DNA of 64,000 bases, taken from positions 62,001 to 126,000 of the forward strand of contig CAYULW010000003.1 in NCBI GenBank assembly GCA_964445815.1, written 5' to 3'. The translations under genes and the position numbers were made by a program. Source of the stretch: CAYULW01 sp964445815. Its GTDB lineage: Bacteria; Bacteroidota; Bacteroidia; Flavobacteriales_E; Vicingaceae. Below the pieces are notes generated by a model. It was not told the DNA's origin, searched no databases, and worked only from the letters and a program-made list of their open reading frames with translations. This document shows, piece by piece, positions 1 through 6,755 of this stretch. Within the stretch, counting starts at the first letter, position 1; every line of letters starts with the position of its first letter.

Positions 1-94
1 TGGGATTGGTGAAGTTTCTCACATCAATACCATTACTCTGAGCCGATAAAGTCAGGGTACTCAGTACTAAACCAATTAATAAAATTCTTTTCAT
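1..94 (-). CDS. Secreted protein, N-terminal fragment (runs off window)
   Basis: An ATG at 92-94 on the minus strand opens a frame without stops to the window edge (31 codons). The first 19 residues, MKRILLIGLVLSTLTLSAQ, form a clear Sec signal peptide: a KR start, a hydrophobic core, then SAQ, the usual Bacteroidota cleavage context. The mature part visible is SNGIDVRNFTNP. The gene begins 11 bases after the stop of the S4-domain gene upstream, so the two are probably cotranscribed. The fragment is too short to name a family. It is exported to the periplasm, the outer membrane or outside. Confidence 0.7.
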   Translation of the reverse strand, partial: MKRILLIGLVLSTLTLSAQSNGIDVRNFTNP

Positions 95-105
95 ATGCTT
101 TCTAT

Positions 106-309
106 TTAGACTACTTCAATTTGAGTTCCGTTGACTCTAACCAAGTCTCCCTTCCGAACTTTTAGCCTTTTTCTATAGTCTACCTCATTATTGTATATCA
201 CCTCTCCGGCTTCAACCATTCTTTTTGCATCTCCTCCCGATTCTGCTAGTCCCATAATTTTTAGCAGTTTAATCATCTCAATGTATTCTTGTTGAAGCTC
301 AAATATCAT
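106..309 (-). CDS. Small S4-domain RNA-binding protein (YbcJ/RlbA-like)
   Basis: This 67-residue protein is almost entirely one S4 fold. The core has LLKIMGLAESGGDAKRMVEAGEV, here interrupted as LLKIMGLAESGG (res 15-26) and AKRMVEAGEV, followed by YNNEVDYRKRLKVRKGDLV, the basic strand of S4 domains. YbcJ-type proteins are single-domain RNA binders thought to act on rRNA or ribosome assembly; the exact target is unknown. The ATG at 309 is preferred over Met12 because the family usually has a short FxL...YIEL segment before the LLK helix. A TAATTTTG -7 box ends only five bases upstream, so the transcript may be leaderless. Confidence 0.8.
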   Translation of the reverse strand: MIFELQQEYIEMIKLLKIMGLAESGGDAKRMVEAGEVIYNNEVDYRKRLKVRKGDLVRVNGTQIEVV

Positions 310-313
310 ACGT

Positions 314-321
314 CAAAATTA
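314..321 (-). promoter_or_regulatory. -7 box TAATTTTG of the S4-domain gene
   Basis: An exact match to the Bacteroidota sigma -7 consensus TAnnTTTG on the minus strand. It ends five bases before the start codon at 309, so transcription would start at or within a base or two of the ATG. Confidence 0.5.
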
Positions 322-378
322 TTCAAAATGATTCATTAAGGTCGAAACGTTTTCTCATTGATTTCGTTAATTTGAGCA

Positions 379-1191
379 GTGAAACAATTTGTCATCTTTC
401 TTTTTCTGTGTTCTTTTTGGTTGTCATCTAAATCTCAGAACTGCAATTTTGAGAATACGACTTTTGATTTTGGTGAGCGAGTTGATTATACGATATACTA
501 TCATTTGGCAGGCATGTGGGTAAGTGCCGGTGAGGTTTACTTTAAGATCGATTCAATGAATATTGCCAACCGACCCTTTTATCATTTCAACAGTTACGGC
601 AGTACCTTTAAGAAATATGATTGGATCTATAAAGTGAGAGATCACTTTGAAAGTATAGTGGATAAGGAAAGTTTCAAGCCATTAAGGTTTAAACGAAAAG
701 TGAATGAAGGCGGTACACACATCCGAGAAGATTATTTGTTCAAACAGAAAGCTGGAGAAGCAATTACCCTTCGGCAAATGGATGAAGATGAGGAGATGGT
801 TAAAGATACTATTCCGTTAAAACCATGTAGCTATGATGTCATGACAATGATCTATTATGCGAGAAATATTGATTTTAGCAATGTAGAAGAAGGCGAAAAA
901 GTGCCCATTAGACTTATACTGGATAATGAGACACATGAAAGTTATATTCGTTATTTAGGGAAGAAACAATTAAAAGTAAAAGGTTTAGGAACATTTAATT
1001 GCATCATGTTTTCGCCATACCTAATTGAGGGAACCATTTTTAATGGTGGAGAAGACATGACCGTTTGGGTAACGGACGACAAAAACCGAGTTCCGGTTTA
1101 CATCGAAACACCTATTTTAGTCGGTTCTATAAGAGCGAGGGTCAATAGTATGGAGGGCCTCAGATATCCTATTGAATCTAAGGTCAATTAA
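379..1191 (+). CDS. DUF3108 domain-containing secreted protein
   Basis: This 270-residue protein opens with a signal peptide (KQFVIFLFLCSFWLSSKSQ). The mature part matches the DUF3108 family as found in Bacteroidota: FGERVDYTIYYHLAGMWVSAG near the N-terminus, split here as FGERVDYTIYYHL and AGMWVSAGEV, a YDVMTMIYYAR segment in the middle and a C-terminal VTDDKNRVPVYIETP strand pair with VGSIRARV. Family members are predicted periplasmic beta-rich proteins of unknown function. The start is GTG at 379; there is no in-frame ATG near the signal peptide. The gene diverges from the S4 gene, and its stop overlaps that of the convergent DUF493 gene by four bases. Confidence 0.85.
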   Translation: MKQFVIFLFLCSFWLSSKSQNCNFENTTFDFGERVDYTIYYHLAGMWVSAGEVYFKIDSMNIANRPFYHFNSYGSTFKKYDWIYKVRDHFESIVDKESFKPLRFKRKVNEGGTHIREDYLFKQKAGEAITLRQMDEDEEMVKDTIPLKPCSYDVMTMIYYARNIDFSNVEEGEKVPIRLILDNETHESYIRYLGKKQLKVKGLGTFNCIMFSPYLIEGTIFNGGEDMTVWVTDDKNRVPVYIETPILVGSIRARVNSMEGLRYPIESKVN

Positions 1192-1460
1192 AGAGCCATT
1201 AACCCCTTGATCTTAGATGCCCGCTCATAGCGATCAATTACTCCGTCAGCATCCAGCATTAACTCCTTAGCACTTACACTTACATAATTGCCTTTGTTTG
1301 ACTGTTTAAGACTGACCTGAGCCTCAGACCCGAATAGGGCCTCCACTTGTGCCAGTTTTTTATTGTCTGATGGAACGATGAATTTGAAAAAGTAGACACG
1401 AGGCCAGCTTCCGCTCTCATTTAGCTTTTTTCTCAAATCATCGAAATTCTGTTTCTTCAT
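1188..1460 (-). CDS. DUF493 family protein
   Basis: A 90-residue cytosolic protein of the DUF493/YbeD fold, a small alpha-beta ferredoxin-like domain that resembles ACT-type regulatory domains. The start is the ATG at 1460 (MKKQNFDDL); the frame is open further upstream, but that extension lies inside the preceding gene. GGAGAATAAA stands right before this ATG, a rare SD-like site in this genome. It follows the HEAT-like gene with only one base between that stop and this ATG, so the two are translationally coupled. The molecular role of DUF493 is not established. Confidence 0.75.
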   Translation of the reverse strand: MKKQNFDDLRKKLNESGSWPRVYFFKFIVPSDNKKLAQVEALFGSEAQVSLKQSNKGNYVSVSAKELMLDADGVIDRYERASKIKGLMAL

Positions 1461-1461
1461 T

Positions 1462-1995
1462 TTATTCTCCTTCAATGGGCAGATTGCGAACAACGTCTCC
1501 TAAGCTGATCAGCAAGGCTTTCTTATCTGCATTTTCTTCTTTTTCACTTGCTTCTTGAATGTCCGCTTCATATTCAAGTAATTCATGTTCACTGTAAGCC
1601 GCATCAAAATTTTCAATAACTGTCAGGGCTTCAAGAGTGACCATGTAATCACCTTCTATAGCGGCTTTTACAAAAACATCTAAATGATCAGAGCCGTCTA
1701 TGGCAGCTTGCCAGAAACTGGAGATCAGAAAACTGCGGTAATAATTCATGCTTGCATCTTGAATGGCTTCGATTAAAACATCTACCGATTCATTGTCTTT
1801 TAAATCAAACAAAAACTGAATAATTGCCGCTTCTACCTGAGGTTCATCTGTCTCTTTTAAAACGTTTAATAAAGTTTTAAAAACGATTTGGTTGCCATTT
1901 GCTCTACTGCGTTTTATCGCATCTAAAACTATGCTTGTATCCGATGCACTCAGATCTTTTATAATCTCTTTAACGACTTTAGATTGTTCTTCCAT
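1462..1995 (-). CDS. HEAT-repeat-like cytosolic protein
   Basis: This 177-residue all-helical protein has no signal peptide or membrane span. Repeated pairs of helices such as FKTLLNVLKETDEPQVEAAI and ADIQEASEKEE look like HEAT/armadillo units of about 35 residues (roughly res 20-130), followed by an acidic linker. Such folds are protein-binding scaffolds; no partner is evident. It is first in a two-gene operon with the DUF493 gene. A TAACTTTG -7 box at 2012-2019 gives a short leader. The family is conserved in Bacteroidota by my recollection, but I cannot name a function. Confidence 0.65.
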   Translation of the reverse strand: MEEQSKVVKEIIKDLSASDTSIVLDAIKRSRANGNQIVFKTLLNVLKETDEPQVEAAIIQFLFDLKDNESVDVLIEAIQDASMNYYRSFLISSFWQAAIDGSDHLDVFVKAAIEGDYMVTLEALTVIENFDAAYSEHELLEYEADIQEASEKEENADKKALLISLGDVVRNLPIEGE

Positions 1996-2011
1996 TTTTT
2001 AGAATTGATCG

Positions 2012-2019
2012 CAAAGTTA
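2012..2019 (-). promoter_or_regulatory. -7 box TAACTTTG of the HEAT-like/DUF493 operon
   Basis: An exact TAnnTTTG match on the minus strand, 16 bases upstream of the ATG at 1995. Confidence 0.5.
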
Positions 2020-2079
2020 GTAAGATTAAATTCCTTAGCTGTTTCGCCAAGGGAGAAAGACAAGTCGGAAAAATAATGG

Positions 2080-2796
2080 CTAATTCTTCTTTAATTGCGC
2101 AAGATAACTTCCATCTTTTGCTTCATAGAGCACTTGACAGTGCCATTTGTTTTTCTTTGCTGAACGAATCAGAGTTTCTTGATCCAAATAAAGCCATGAG
2201 TAAGGTGTCCCATCAAAATCTTCAAATGACAATTGATAATCGATGCTGCCATAATAATCATGAGGTCCTTTTAGTCCGGGGTTAGAAATGCGAAGGTCTG
2301 AAGAGTCTAACAAAACTTGCCCATTGTTTGAAAGTAGTTCGTGGCATTTTTGTAAATAGTGATCTAGCCCTTCCAAGTTACCGGCAATGCCAACCCCATT
2401 CATGAGAAAAAGTAAAGTGTCAAATTTTAAATCTGAATTGAAACTGAGGAAAGAAGATTGATTAACCTTATTCAGTCCTCTTTCTTTCATAATTTCAACT
2501 CCATGATGGTCTATATCTATTGCATACACTTCATATCCTTTTTCTTGTAGCATAAGACTATGACTGCCTGCTCCGGCTCCTATATCCAATATGCGTCCAT
2601 AACTACGATTCAGCGCAATTAACTCTAATTCAGGGCAATCCTCTTTAGTTCTAAAGTAGATATCTGCAGGCATCTCAACAAATTCTCCTGTAAACATTTT
2701 GATGCCGATTTTAACTTCTTTATCCCCTCCCCAATATGCTTTAAGTGCTAAACCATGGGGTTCCCAGGAATGAGAATTACTTTTTTTGAAGTTCAA
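2080..2796 (-). CDS. Class I SAM-dependent methyltransferase
   Basis: A 238-residue protein with the SAM-binding motif ILDIGAGAGSHSLML (res 69-83) and the acidic post-strand-2 residue in YAIDIDHHGVEIM (res 91-103). The N-terminal PHGLALKAYWGGD and EMPADIYFRT segments are typical of a Bacteroidota methyltransferase family whose substrate is unknown. The start appears to be TTG at 2796, two bases after the yggS stop, because the first ATG (Met34) would remove conserved N-terminal sequence. It is last in the DUF1015-yggS-methyltransferase operon, so it probably depends on coupled translation. Confidence 0.8.
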   Translation of the reverse strand: MNFKKSNSHSWEPHGLALKAYWGGDKEVKIGIKMFTGEFVEMPADIYFRTKEDCPELELIALNRSYGRILDIGAGAGSHSLMLQEKGYEVYAIDIDHHGVEIMKERGLNKVNQSSFLSFNSDLKFDTLLFLMNGVGIAGNLEGLDHYLQKCHELLSNNGQVLLDSSDLRISNPGLKGPHDYYGSIDYQLSFEDFDGTPYSWLYLDQETLIRSAKKNKWHCQVLYEAKDGSYLAQLKKN

Positions 2797-2798
2797 AA

Positions 2799-3476
2799 CT
2801 ATTGTGTTGTGTATTCTCTGTGTCCAAATATAGCACTGCCAATTCTTACTAATGTAGATCCCTTTTCAATGGCGATGGCATAATCGCTGCTCATGCCCAT
2901 GCTCAATTTACAAAAGCCGGGTGCATCTTTAAAGTGAGTGGTTTTCAAGTGATCAAATAAAGTTTTCAGACTTTGAAATTCTTTGGTAATCTTTTCCTGA
3001 TTATCTGTATTGGTGGCCATGCCCATCAAACCAACAACTTCAATGTGCTCAAGTGATTGAAATTCGCTATCAGCCAATAGTTCAAGTAATTCTTGTTCAT
3101 CAAAGCCAAATTTGGTGCTTTCCTGAGCAATGTAAATTTGAAGAAGCACTTTGATTACACGTTCATTTTGTTTGGCTCTTTTATCAATTTCTTTAAGCAG
3201 ACGCAATGAGTCTACAGAGTGGATTAGCGATACGTGTCGAGCAATATATTTAACCTTATTTCGCTGCAAGTGACCAATCATGTGCCATTCAATATCATCC
3301 GGTAGATTTTGGGCTTTACTTTGCAGTTCCTGAGCTTTGTTTTCGCCAAAGATGCGTTGCCCTGCTTCGTATGCCTGTAGAATATCGGATTCGGGTTTTG
3401 TTTTTGAAACAGCTACCAATTGTACTTCACCTGGCAATTCATCAAGAATCACTTTGAGGTTTGCTTTTATACTCAT
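2799..3476 (-). CDS. yggS: YggS family pyridoxal phosphate enzyme (PLPBP)
   Basis: This 225-residue cytosolic protein is a PLP homeostasis protein of the YggS/PROSC family, a single TIM-barrel domain related to the N-domain of alanine racemase. VQLVAVSKTKP places the PLP lysine at K25. GENKAQELQSKA and WHMIGHLQRNKVKY follow at their usual places, and the phosphate-binding end LSMGMSSDYAIAIEKGSTLVR is present, here split as LSMGMSSDY and AIEKGSTLVRIG. The family buffers free PLP and influences amino acid and keto acid metabolism; no enzyme activity is established. Its ATG overlaps the DUF1015 stop as TAATG, so the two are coupled. Confidence 0.93.
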   Translation of the reverse strand: MSIKANLKVILDELPGEVQLVAVSKTKPESDILQAYEAGQRIFGENKAQELQSKAQNLPDDIEWHMIGHLQRNKVKYIARHVSLIHSVDSLRLLKEIDKRAKQNERVIKVLLQIYIAQESTKFGFDEQELLELLADSEFQSLEHIEVVGLMGMATNTDNQEKITKEFQSLKTLFDHLKTTHFKDAPGFCKLSMGMSSDYAIAIEKGSTLVRIGSAIFGHREYTTQ

Positions 3477-4732
3477 TATCCGTGTGCTTCATTGGTAGAG
3501 AAGACAGTCAACCCGCTTCTCAATTTGGGTTCTATCCAGGTGGATTTAGGCGGCATAATGCAGTTGGCATCGGCAATGGATTTCAATTGTTCCATAGTCA
3601 CAGGATAGTGGGCAAAAGCCAGTCTGGCTTTTCCTGAATCCACATCTTCTTTTAAGGCCTCAACTCCTTCCAGACCGCCTTTGAAATAAATGCGACTATC
3701 AGTTCTCAAATCTTCTATGCCCAATATGGGCGCGAGCAAATGATTGGTAAGGATGGAGACGTCGAGATGATGTACCGGATCATTTTCCTCAAACAGTGCC
3801 TCCTTAGGGATAAGGCAATACCAATCTCCATCTATATACATGCCAATCTCATGAACTTTTCGCGGAACAAAAACCGTATTTCCGACATGCACCAATTCAA
3901 ACTTTGCTTTTACTTGATTTAAGAACTGAGTACTGTTTAAGTTACCAATATCCGTGACTAAACGGTTAAACTCAAAAATGTGCAAATCCGTTTCAGGAAT
4001 AAAGATGCCCATGAAATAATTGTACAATTCACTACCGGTATGCTTCGCATTTTTTGCAGCCAGTTCTTTACCCATTAATGCGGATGATGCACTTCGGTGA
4101 TGCCCGTCTGCAATATAGATGGAGTCAATAGAGACAAAGGCATTTTTTATGCGTTTGATGTCTTTCTGATTATTAATGATCCAAAAGCTATGTCTGACCT
4201 TATTAGTGGTTGTAAAATCATATTCAGGTCGTTTTAATAATGTTTCCTGAGTAATGTGGTCGATTTCTTTATGATTAGGATAAGTGAAACAAACCGGCTC
4301 TGCATTAATTTCTGTAGCTTTTAAGTAATTCTTAAACATGTTCTCCCGTTTGGCAATGGTAGCCTCATGTTTTTTGATCACTTTGTTGTAGTAATCTTTG
4401 ACTGCGGCGCAGCCGATGATACCTACATAAGGATGTCCGTCTTTAATCTGCCGGTAGAGGTAATAGCTATCTTTTTCGTCTTGAATAAGAATCTGTTGAT
4501 TAATAAATTCGACAAACTTGTTTTTTACCAGTTTAAATCTGGCTTCCGAGTTGGCTTTGGTAGTTTTCCTTTGCTTGTATTCCGGATTAAGGATGTGCAG
4601 AAAGGTAAATGGATTCTCATCCAGCTTACGCATTAAATTCTTACGCGAATAAGTAATGTATGAACGTGAAGCCACCAGATGGACTTTGTCTCTGGTAGGT
4701 CTAAACGCTTTGAATGGAATAATTTCTGCCAC
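3476..4732 (-). CDS. DUF1015 family protein
   Basis: This 418-residue protein is a full-length DUF1015 member. IIPFKAFRPTRDKVHLVASR at the N-terminus, split here as IIPFKAFRP and DKVHLVASR, the central YIADGHHRSASSAL motif with its two histidines, and the C-terminal MPPKSTWIEPKLRSGL segment are the family hallmarks. The biochemical role is not established; in Bacteroidota the gene is commonly next to serC and serA, which suggests a link to serine metabolism. The start is GTG at 4732, with its own -7 box at 4749-4756. It heads an operon with yggS and a methyltransferase. Here serA and serC lie almost 9 kb upstream. Confidence 0.88.
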   Translation of the reverse strand: MAEIIPFKAFRPTRDKVHLVASRSYITYSRKNLMRKLDENPFTFLHILNPEYKQRKTTKANSEARFKLVKNKFVEFINQQILIQDEKDSYYLYRQIKDGHPYVGIIGCAAVKDYYNKVIKKHEATIAKRENMFKNYLKATEINAEPVCFTYPNHKEIDHITQETLLKRPEYDFTTTNKVRHSFWIINNQKDIKRIKNAFVSIDSIYIADGHHRSASSALMGKELAAKNAKHTGSELYNYFMGIFIPETDLHIFEFNRLVTDIGNLNSTQFLNQVKAKFELVHVGNTVFVPRKVHEIGMYIDGDWYCLIPKEALFEENDPVHHLDVSILTNHLLAPILGIEDLRTDSRIYFKGGLEGVEALKEDVDSGKARLAFAHYPVTMEQLKSIADANCIMPPKSTWIEPKLRSGLTVFSTNEAHG

Positions 4733-5036
4733 GGTCGATGCTTTGCTTCAAAATTATAGAAAGTCATTTTGATTGTTGTCAAGGAGATTTATAAGAATTA
4801 TATGTTTGTTACATCTGAGGGCCAAGTCTGGCCTTAAAAATTAACTTCTAGGTAGTTATACCTGAATTGAAATTTGCATATTTCTACTCTAGTAGAGTGC
4901 ATTGTCACATCAGACATTTGAATTGTCATCGAACGAATATTTTGATTAAGTAGCTACAATCATCATTTGATTACGAAGGCGGAATCTGAAAAGCCTATAT
5001 ACAATAGAGTAAGACACTGAACTAAATTTAAATAAA
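4733..5036. other. Intergenic region between divergent DUF1015 operon and papain-like genes
   Basis: 304 bases without a convincing gene. Besides the DUF1015 promoter it holds two small inverted repeats, ACTCT-AGT-AGAGT at 4886-4898 and GGCCA-AGTC-TGGCC at 4820-4833. I found no exact TAnnTTTG box on the plus strand for the papain-like gene at 5037; AATATTTTG near 4935 is the closest. Confidence 0.4.
4749..4756 (-). promoter_or_regulatory. -7 box TAATTTTG of the DUF1015 operon
   Basis: An exact TAnnTTTG match on the minus strand, 16 bases before the GTG start at 4732. A TTGACA-like element (minus strand, 4782-4777) lies about 23 bases further upstream. This shows that DUF1015 can be transcribed independently of serAC. 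Confidence 0.5.
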
Positions 5037-5789
5037 ATGGCAGATCAAAACACTCCAGATTTATCAAAGCGATTGCCAAGAGGTGCAATTGCTTCTCCCA
5101 GGCATGTACTTGCCGCAGCAACTCCTCATGTACCAAGTGAGGAAGTTTCTGTTCCAGACAGTTTTTTAATGTGGCCTCAGCAAATGGCTTCTTGGAACAA
5201 TTACAAATATGGCGATTGTGTAACAGCAGAAGAAGCTTTTGCAAAGGCAACTGCTTCTCCTCAAGTTTTTATTCCAACAGATACGGTAGTCGATTGGGCA
5301 ACAAAACATGGTTACCTGAACGGGGCTTATCTTACCGCAGTATTACAGACCATGCAAACCGATGGGTTTGAATACAATGGCAATCAATACAACGATGGTC
5401 CATATAATTCAGTCAACTGGACTGATGCAGCTACCTTGCAAAGTGCGATATACAGCCATGGGCCTGTGAAAATTGGTGTTGGAGCTGAAGACTTTCAGAG
5501 TAACGCTAATGGGGTAGTAACACCCGGTACAAGTGGTTGGGGAATGTACAACTATGCGTCAGGCCTACAAGAAGACCATTGTGTTAGTCTTTGTGGTTAT
5601 GGAAACCAAGCTGACCTGGTAAACCTTTTCAGCCAACAAGGAATATCCGTTAATTTGCCAAGCGGGATGCCAACCGGTATGTGTTATGCAATGTTTACAT
5701 GGAACTCCATTGGAATTATTGATGAGCAATCCATGTTAAACATGACTTATGAAGCTTGGGTACGTAATCCTGTAACGGTTATAAAATAA
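5037..5789 (+). CDS. Papain-fold (C1-like) cysteine protease homologue, triad intact
   Basis: This 250-residue protein reads as a divergent C1A peptidase. A catalytic-type cysteine sits in KYGDCVTAEEAFAKA (C61), a histidine in EDHCVSLCGYGN (H181, compare HAVxLVGYG of papains), and an asparagine in FTWNSIGIID (N223, compare KNSWG). SAIYSHGPVKIGVGA (res 137-150) matches the region before the papain histidine strand, where GPV is common. There is no signal peptide and no long propeptide; the N-terminus is a short PRGAIASPRHVLAAATP segment shared with its neighbour. It may work in the cytosol or leave by a leaderless route. The paralogue starts 18 bases downstream. Enzyme activity is inference. 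Confidence 0.65.
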   Translation: MADQNTPDLSKRLPRGAIASPRHVLAAATPHVPSEEVSVPDSFLMWPQQMASWNNYKYGDCVTAEEAFAKATASPQVFIPTDTVVDWATKHGYLNGAYLTAVLQTMQTDGFEYNGNQYNDGPYNSVNWTDAATLQSAIYSHGPVKIGVGAEDFQSNANGVVTPGTSGWGMYNYASGLQEDHCVSLCGYGNQADLVNLFSQQGISVNLPSGMPTGMCYAMFTWNSIGIIDEQSMLNMTYEAWVRNPVTVIK

Positions 5790-5807
5790 TAGTAAAGCAC
5801 TTCAGTA

Positions 5808-6587
5808 ATGAAAATGCCTCGTGGTGCAAAACCAGTACAGAGACACGATTTAGCAGCCTCTGATCCATATGGATCAGAGGCTGCTTTTGTCCCAAGCGGA
5901 ACATTTCCTTCGCAGAATTATGAATTGGCAGAGGCCAAATCTTACAAAGCCATTCAGGATTATCCTGATCCGTTTTTGATGGATATCGGCGATGTAGATT
6001 TAGACTTTTGGAAACCCGGTGATTTAAATAATTCCTTTTGGATAGAAGAATCTTTTGCTAAGTTTTGTGCAAAGCCCCATATTCAATTGCCTAAAGAGCT
6101 TGTATTAGAGACTATTGATAAGTGTGGCACTATGAATGTTAGTGAGTTCTTGCAAACTGAGGGATTTCAACTGAATGGAAAGAAATATTTAAATGGAACT
6201 TTCCAATCGATAAACTGGACTGAACCGAATCTTTTGAAGAGTGCAATCTATCAATATGGGCCAATTAAAATTGGAGTTGCTTCTAATGATTTTCTTTCCA
6301 ATTCTAAAGGAATGGTTACACCTGCTGTCAATGGATGGGCAATGTACAATTATCCTTCAGGTTTAAAGGCAGATGATTGGGCTAGTATATGTGGTTATGG
6401 ACAATTGAACAAACTCATTAATCAATTCGCGACAAAAGGTATTGCTGTAAACATTCCAGAAGGAATGCCGGAAGGTTTATGTTATGCGATTTTTGTTTAT
6501 AATTCCGTCGGAATTATTGATGAACAATCCCTTGTAAATATGACAAATGAGGCTTGGGTGAGAACACCCGTTACCATCATCAAATAA
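5808..6587 (+). CDS. Papain-fold paralogue lacking catalytic Cys and His (predicted pseudoenzyme)
   Basis: This 259-residue protein aligns along its whole length with the gene before it: PRGA..RH.LAA at the start, KSAIYQYGPIKIGVAS (res 144-159), GWAMYNYPSGL and the end NSVGIIDEQSLVNMTNEAW, split here as NSVGIIDEQS and NMTNEAW. The site of the catalytic cysteine reads NNSFWIEESFAK, with serine 76 or a nearby non-cysteine, and the histidine position reads ADDWASICGYG with D190. Only the asparagine (N232) remains, so hydrolysis by the papain mechanism is not expected. It could be an inhibitor, chaperone or binding partner of its neighbour. No signal peptide is present. A perfect 32-bp palindrome lies inside codons 16-26. 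Confidence 0.65.
   Translation: MKMPRGAKPVQRHDLAASDPYGSEAAFVPSGTFPSQNYELAEAKSYKAIQDYPDPFLMDIGDVDLDFWKPGDLNNSFWIEESFAKFCAKPHIQLPKELVLETIDKCGTMNVSEFLQTEGFQLNGKKYLNGTFQSINWTEPNLLKSAIYQYGPIKIGVASNDFLSNSKGMVTPAVNGWAMYNYPSGLKADDWASICGYGQLNKLINQFATKGIAVNIPEGMPEGLCYAIFVYNSVGIIDEQSLVNMTNEAWVRTPVTIIK
5853..5884. repeat. Perfect 32-bp palindrome inside the pseudoenzyme gene
   Basis: GCAGCCTCTGATCCAT is followed directly by its exact reverse complement and then by TTTTGT. In RNA this would form a 16-bp stem minus the bases needed for the turn, ending in a short U tract, like an intrinsic terminator. It starts 45 bases inside the coding frame and encodes AASDPYGSEAA. It could act as an attenuator that lowers expression of the second paralogue relative to the first, or as a protein-binding site. 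Confidence 0.6.
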
Positions 6588-6690
6588 AACTATGATCTTC
6601 TATAAATAGTTATGCTGTAGATGTAATATATAAAGGTGCAATTTATCTAGTTTGTAGGCGGTAGAGATGACTTAACTTTTTTACGCTCTA

Positions 6691-6710
6691 ATGTCCATAA
6701 TGATGGACAT
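6691..6710. terminator. Hairpin between convergent genes
   Basis: ATGTCCA-TAATGA-TGGACAT is a perfect 7-bp stem in the 168-base gap between the convergent pseudoenzyme gene and the serine hydrolase gene. There is no clear T run on either side, so it is only a weak terminator candidate. Confidence 0.3.
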
Positions 6711-6755
6711 GGTTCTCCATCAAAATTTCAAGATTCCTAGAAAGCACTGCGGTCT

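Noticed and set aside
4963..5250. A 95-codon minus-strand frame
   Set aside because: It is the antisense of the papain-like gene, with a Leu- and His-rich composition typical of an antisense frame and no motif.
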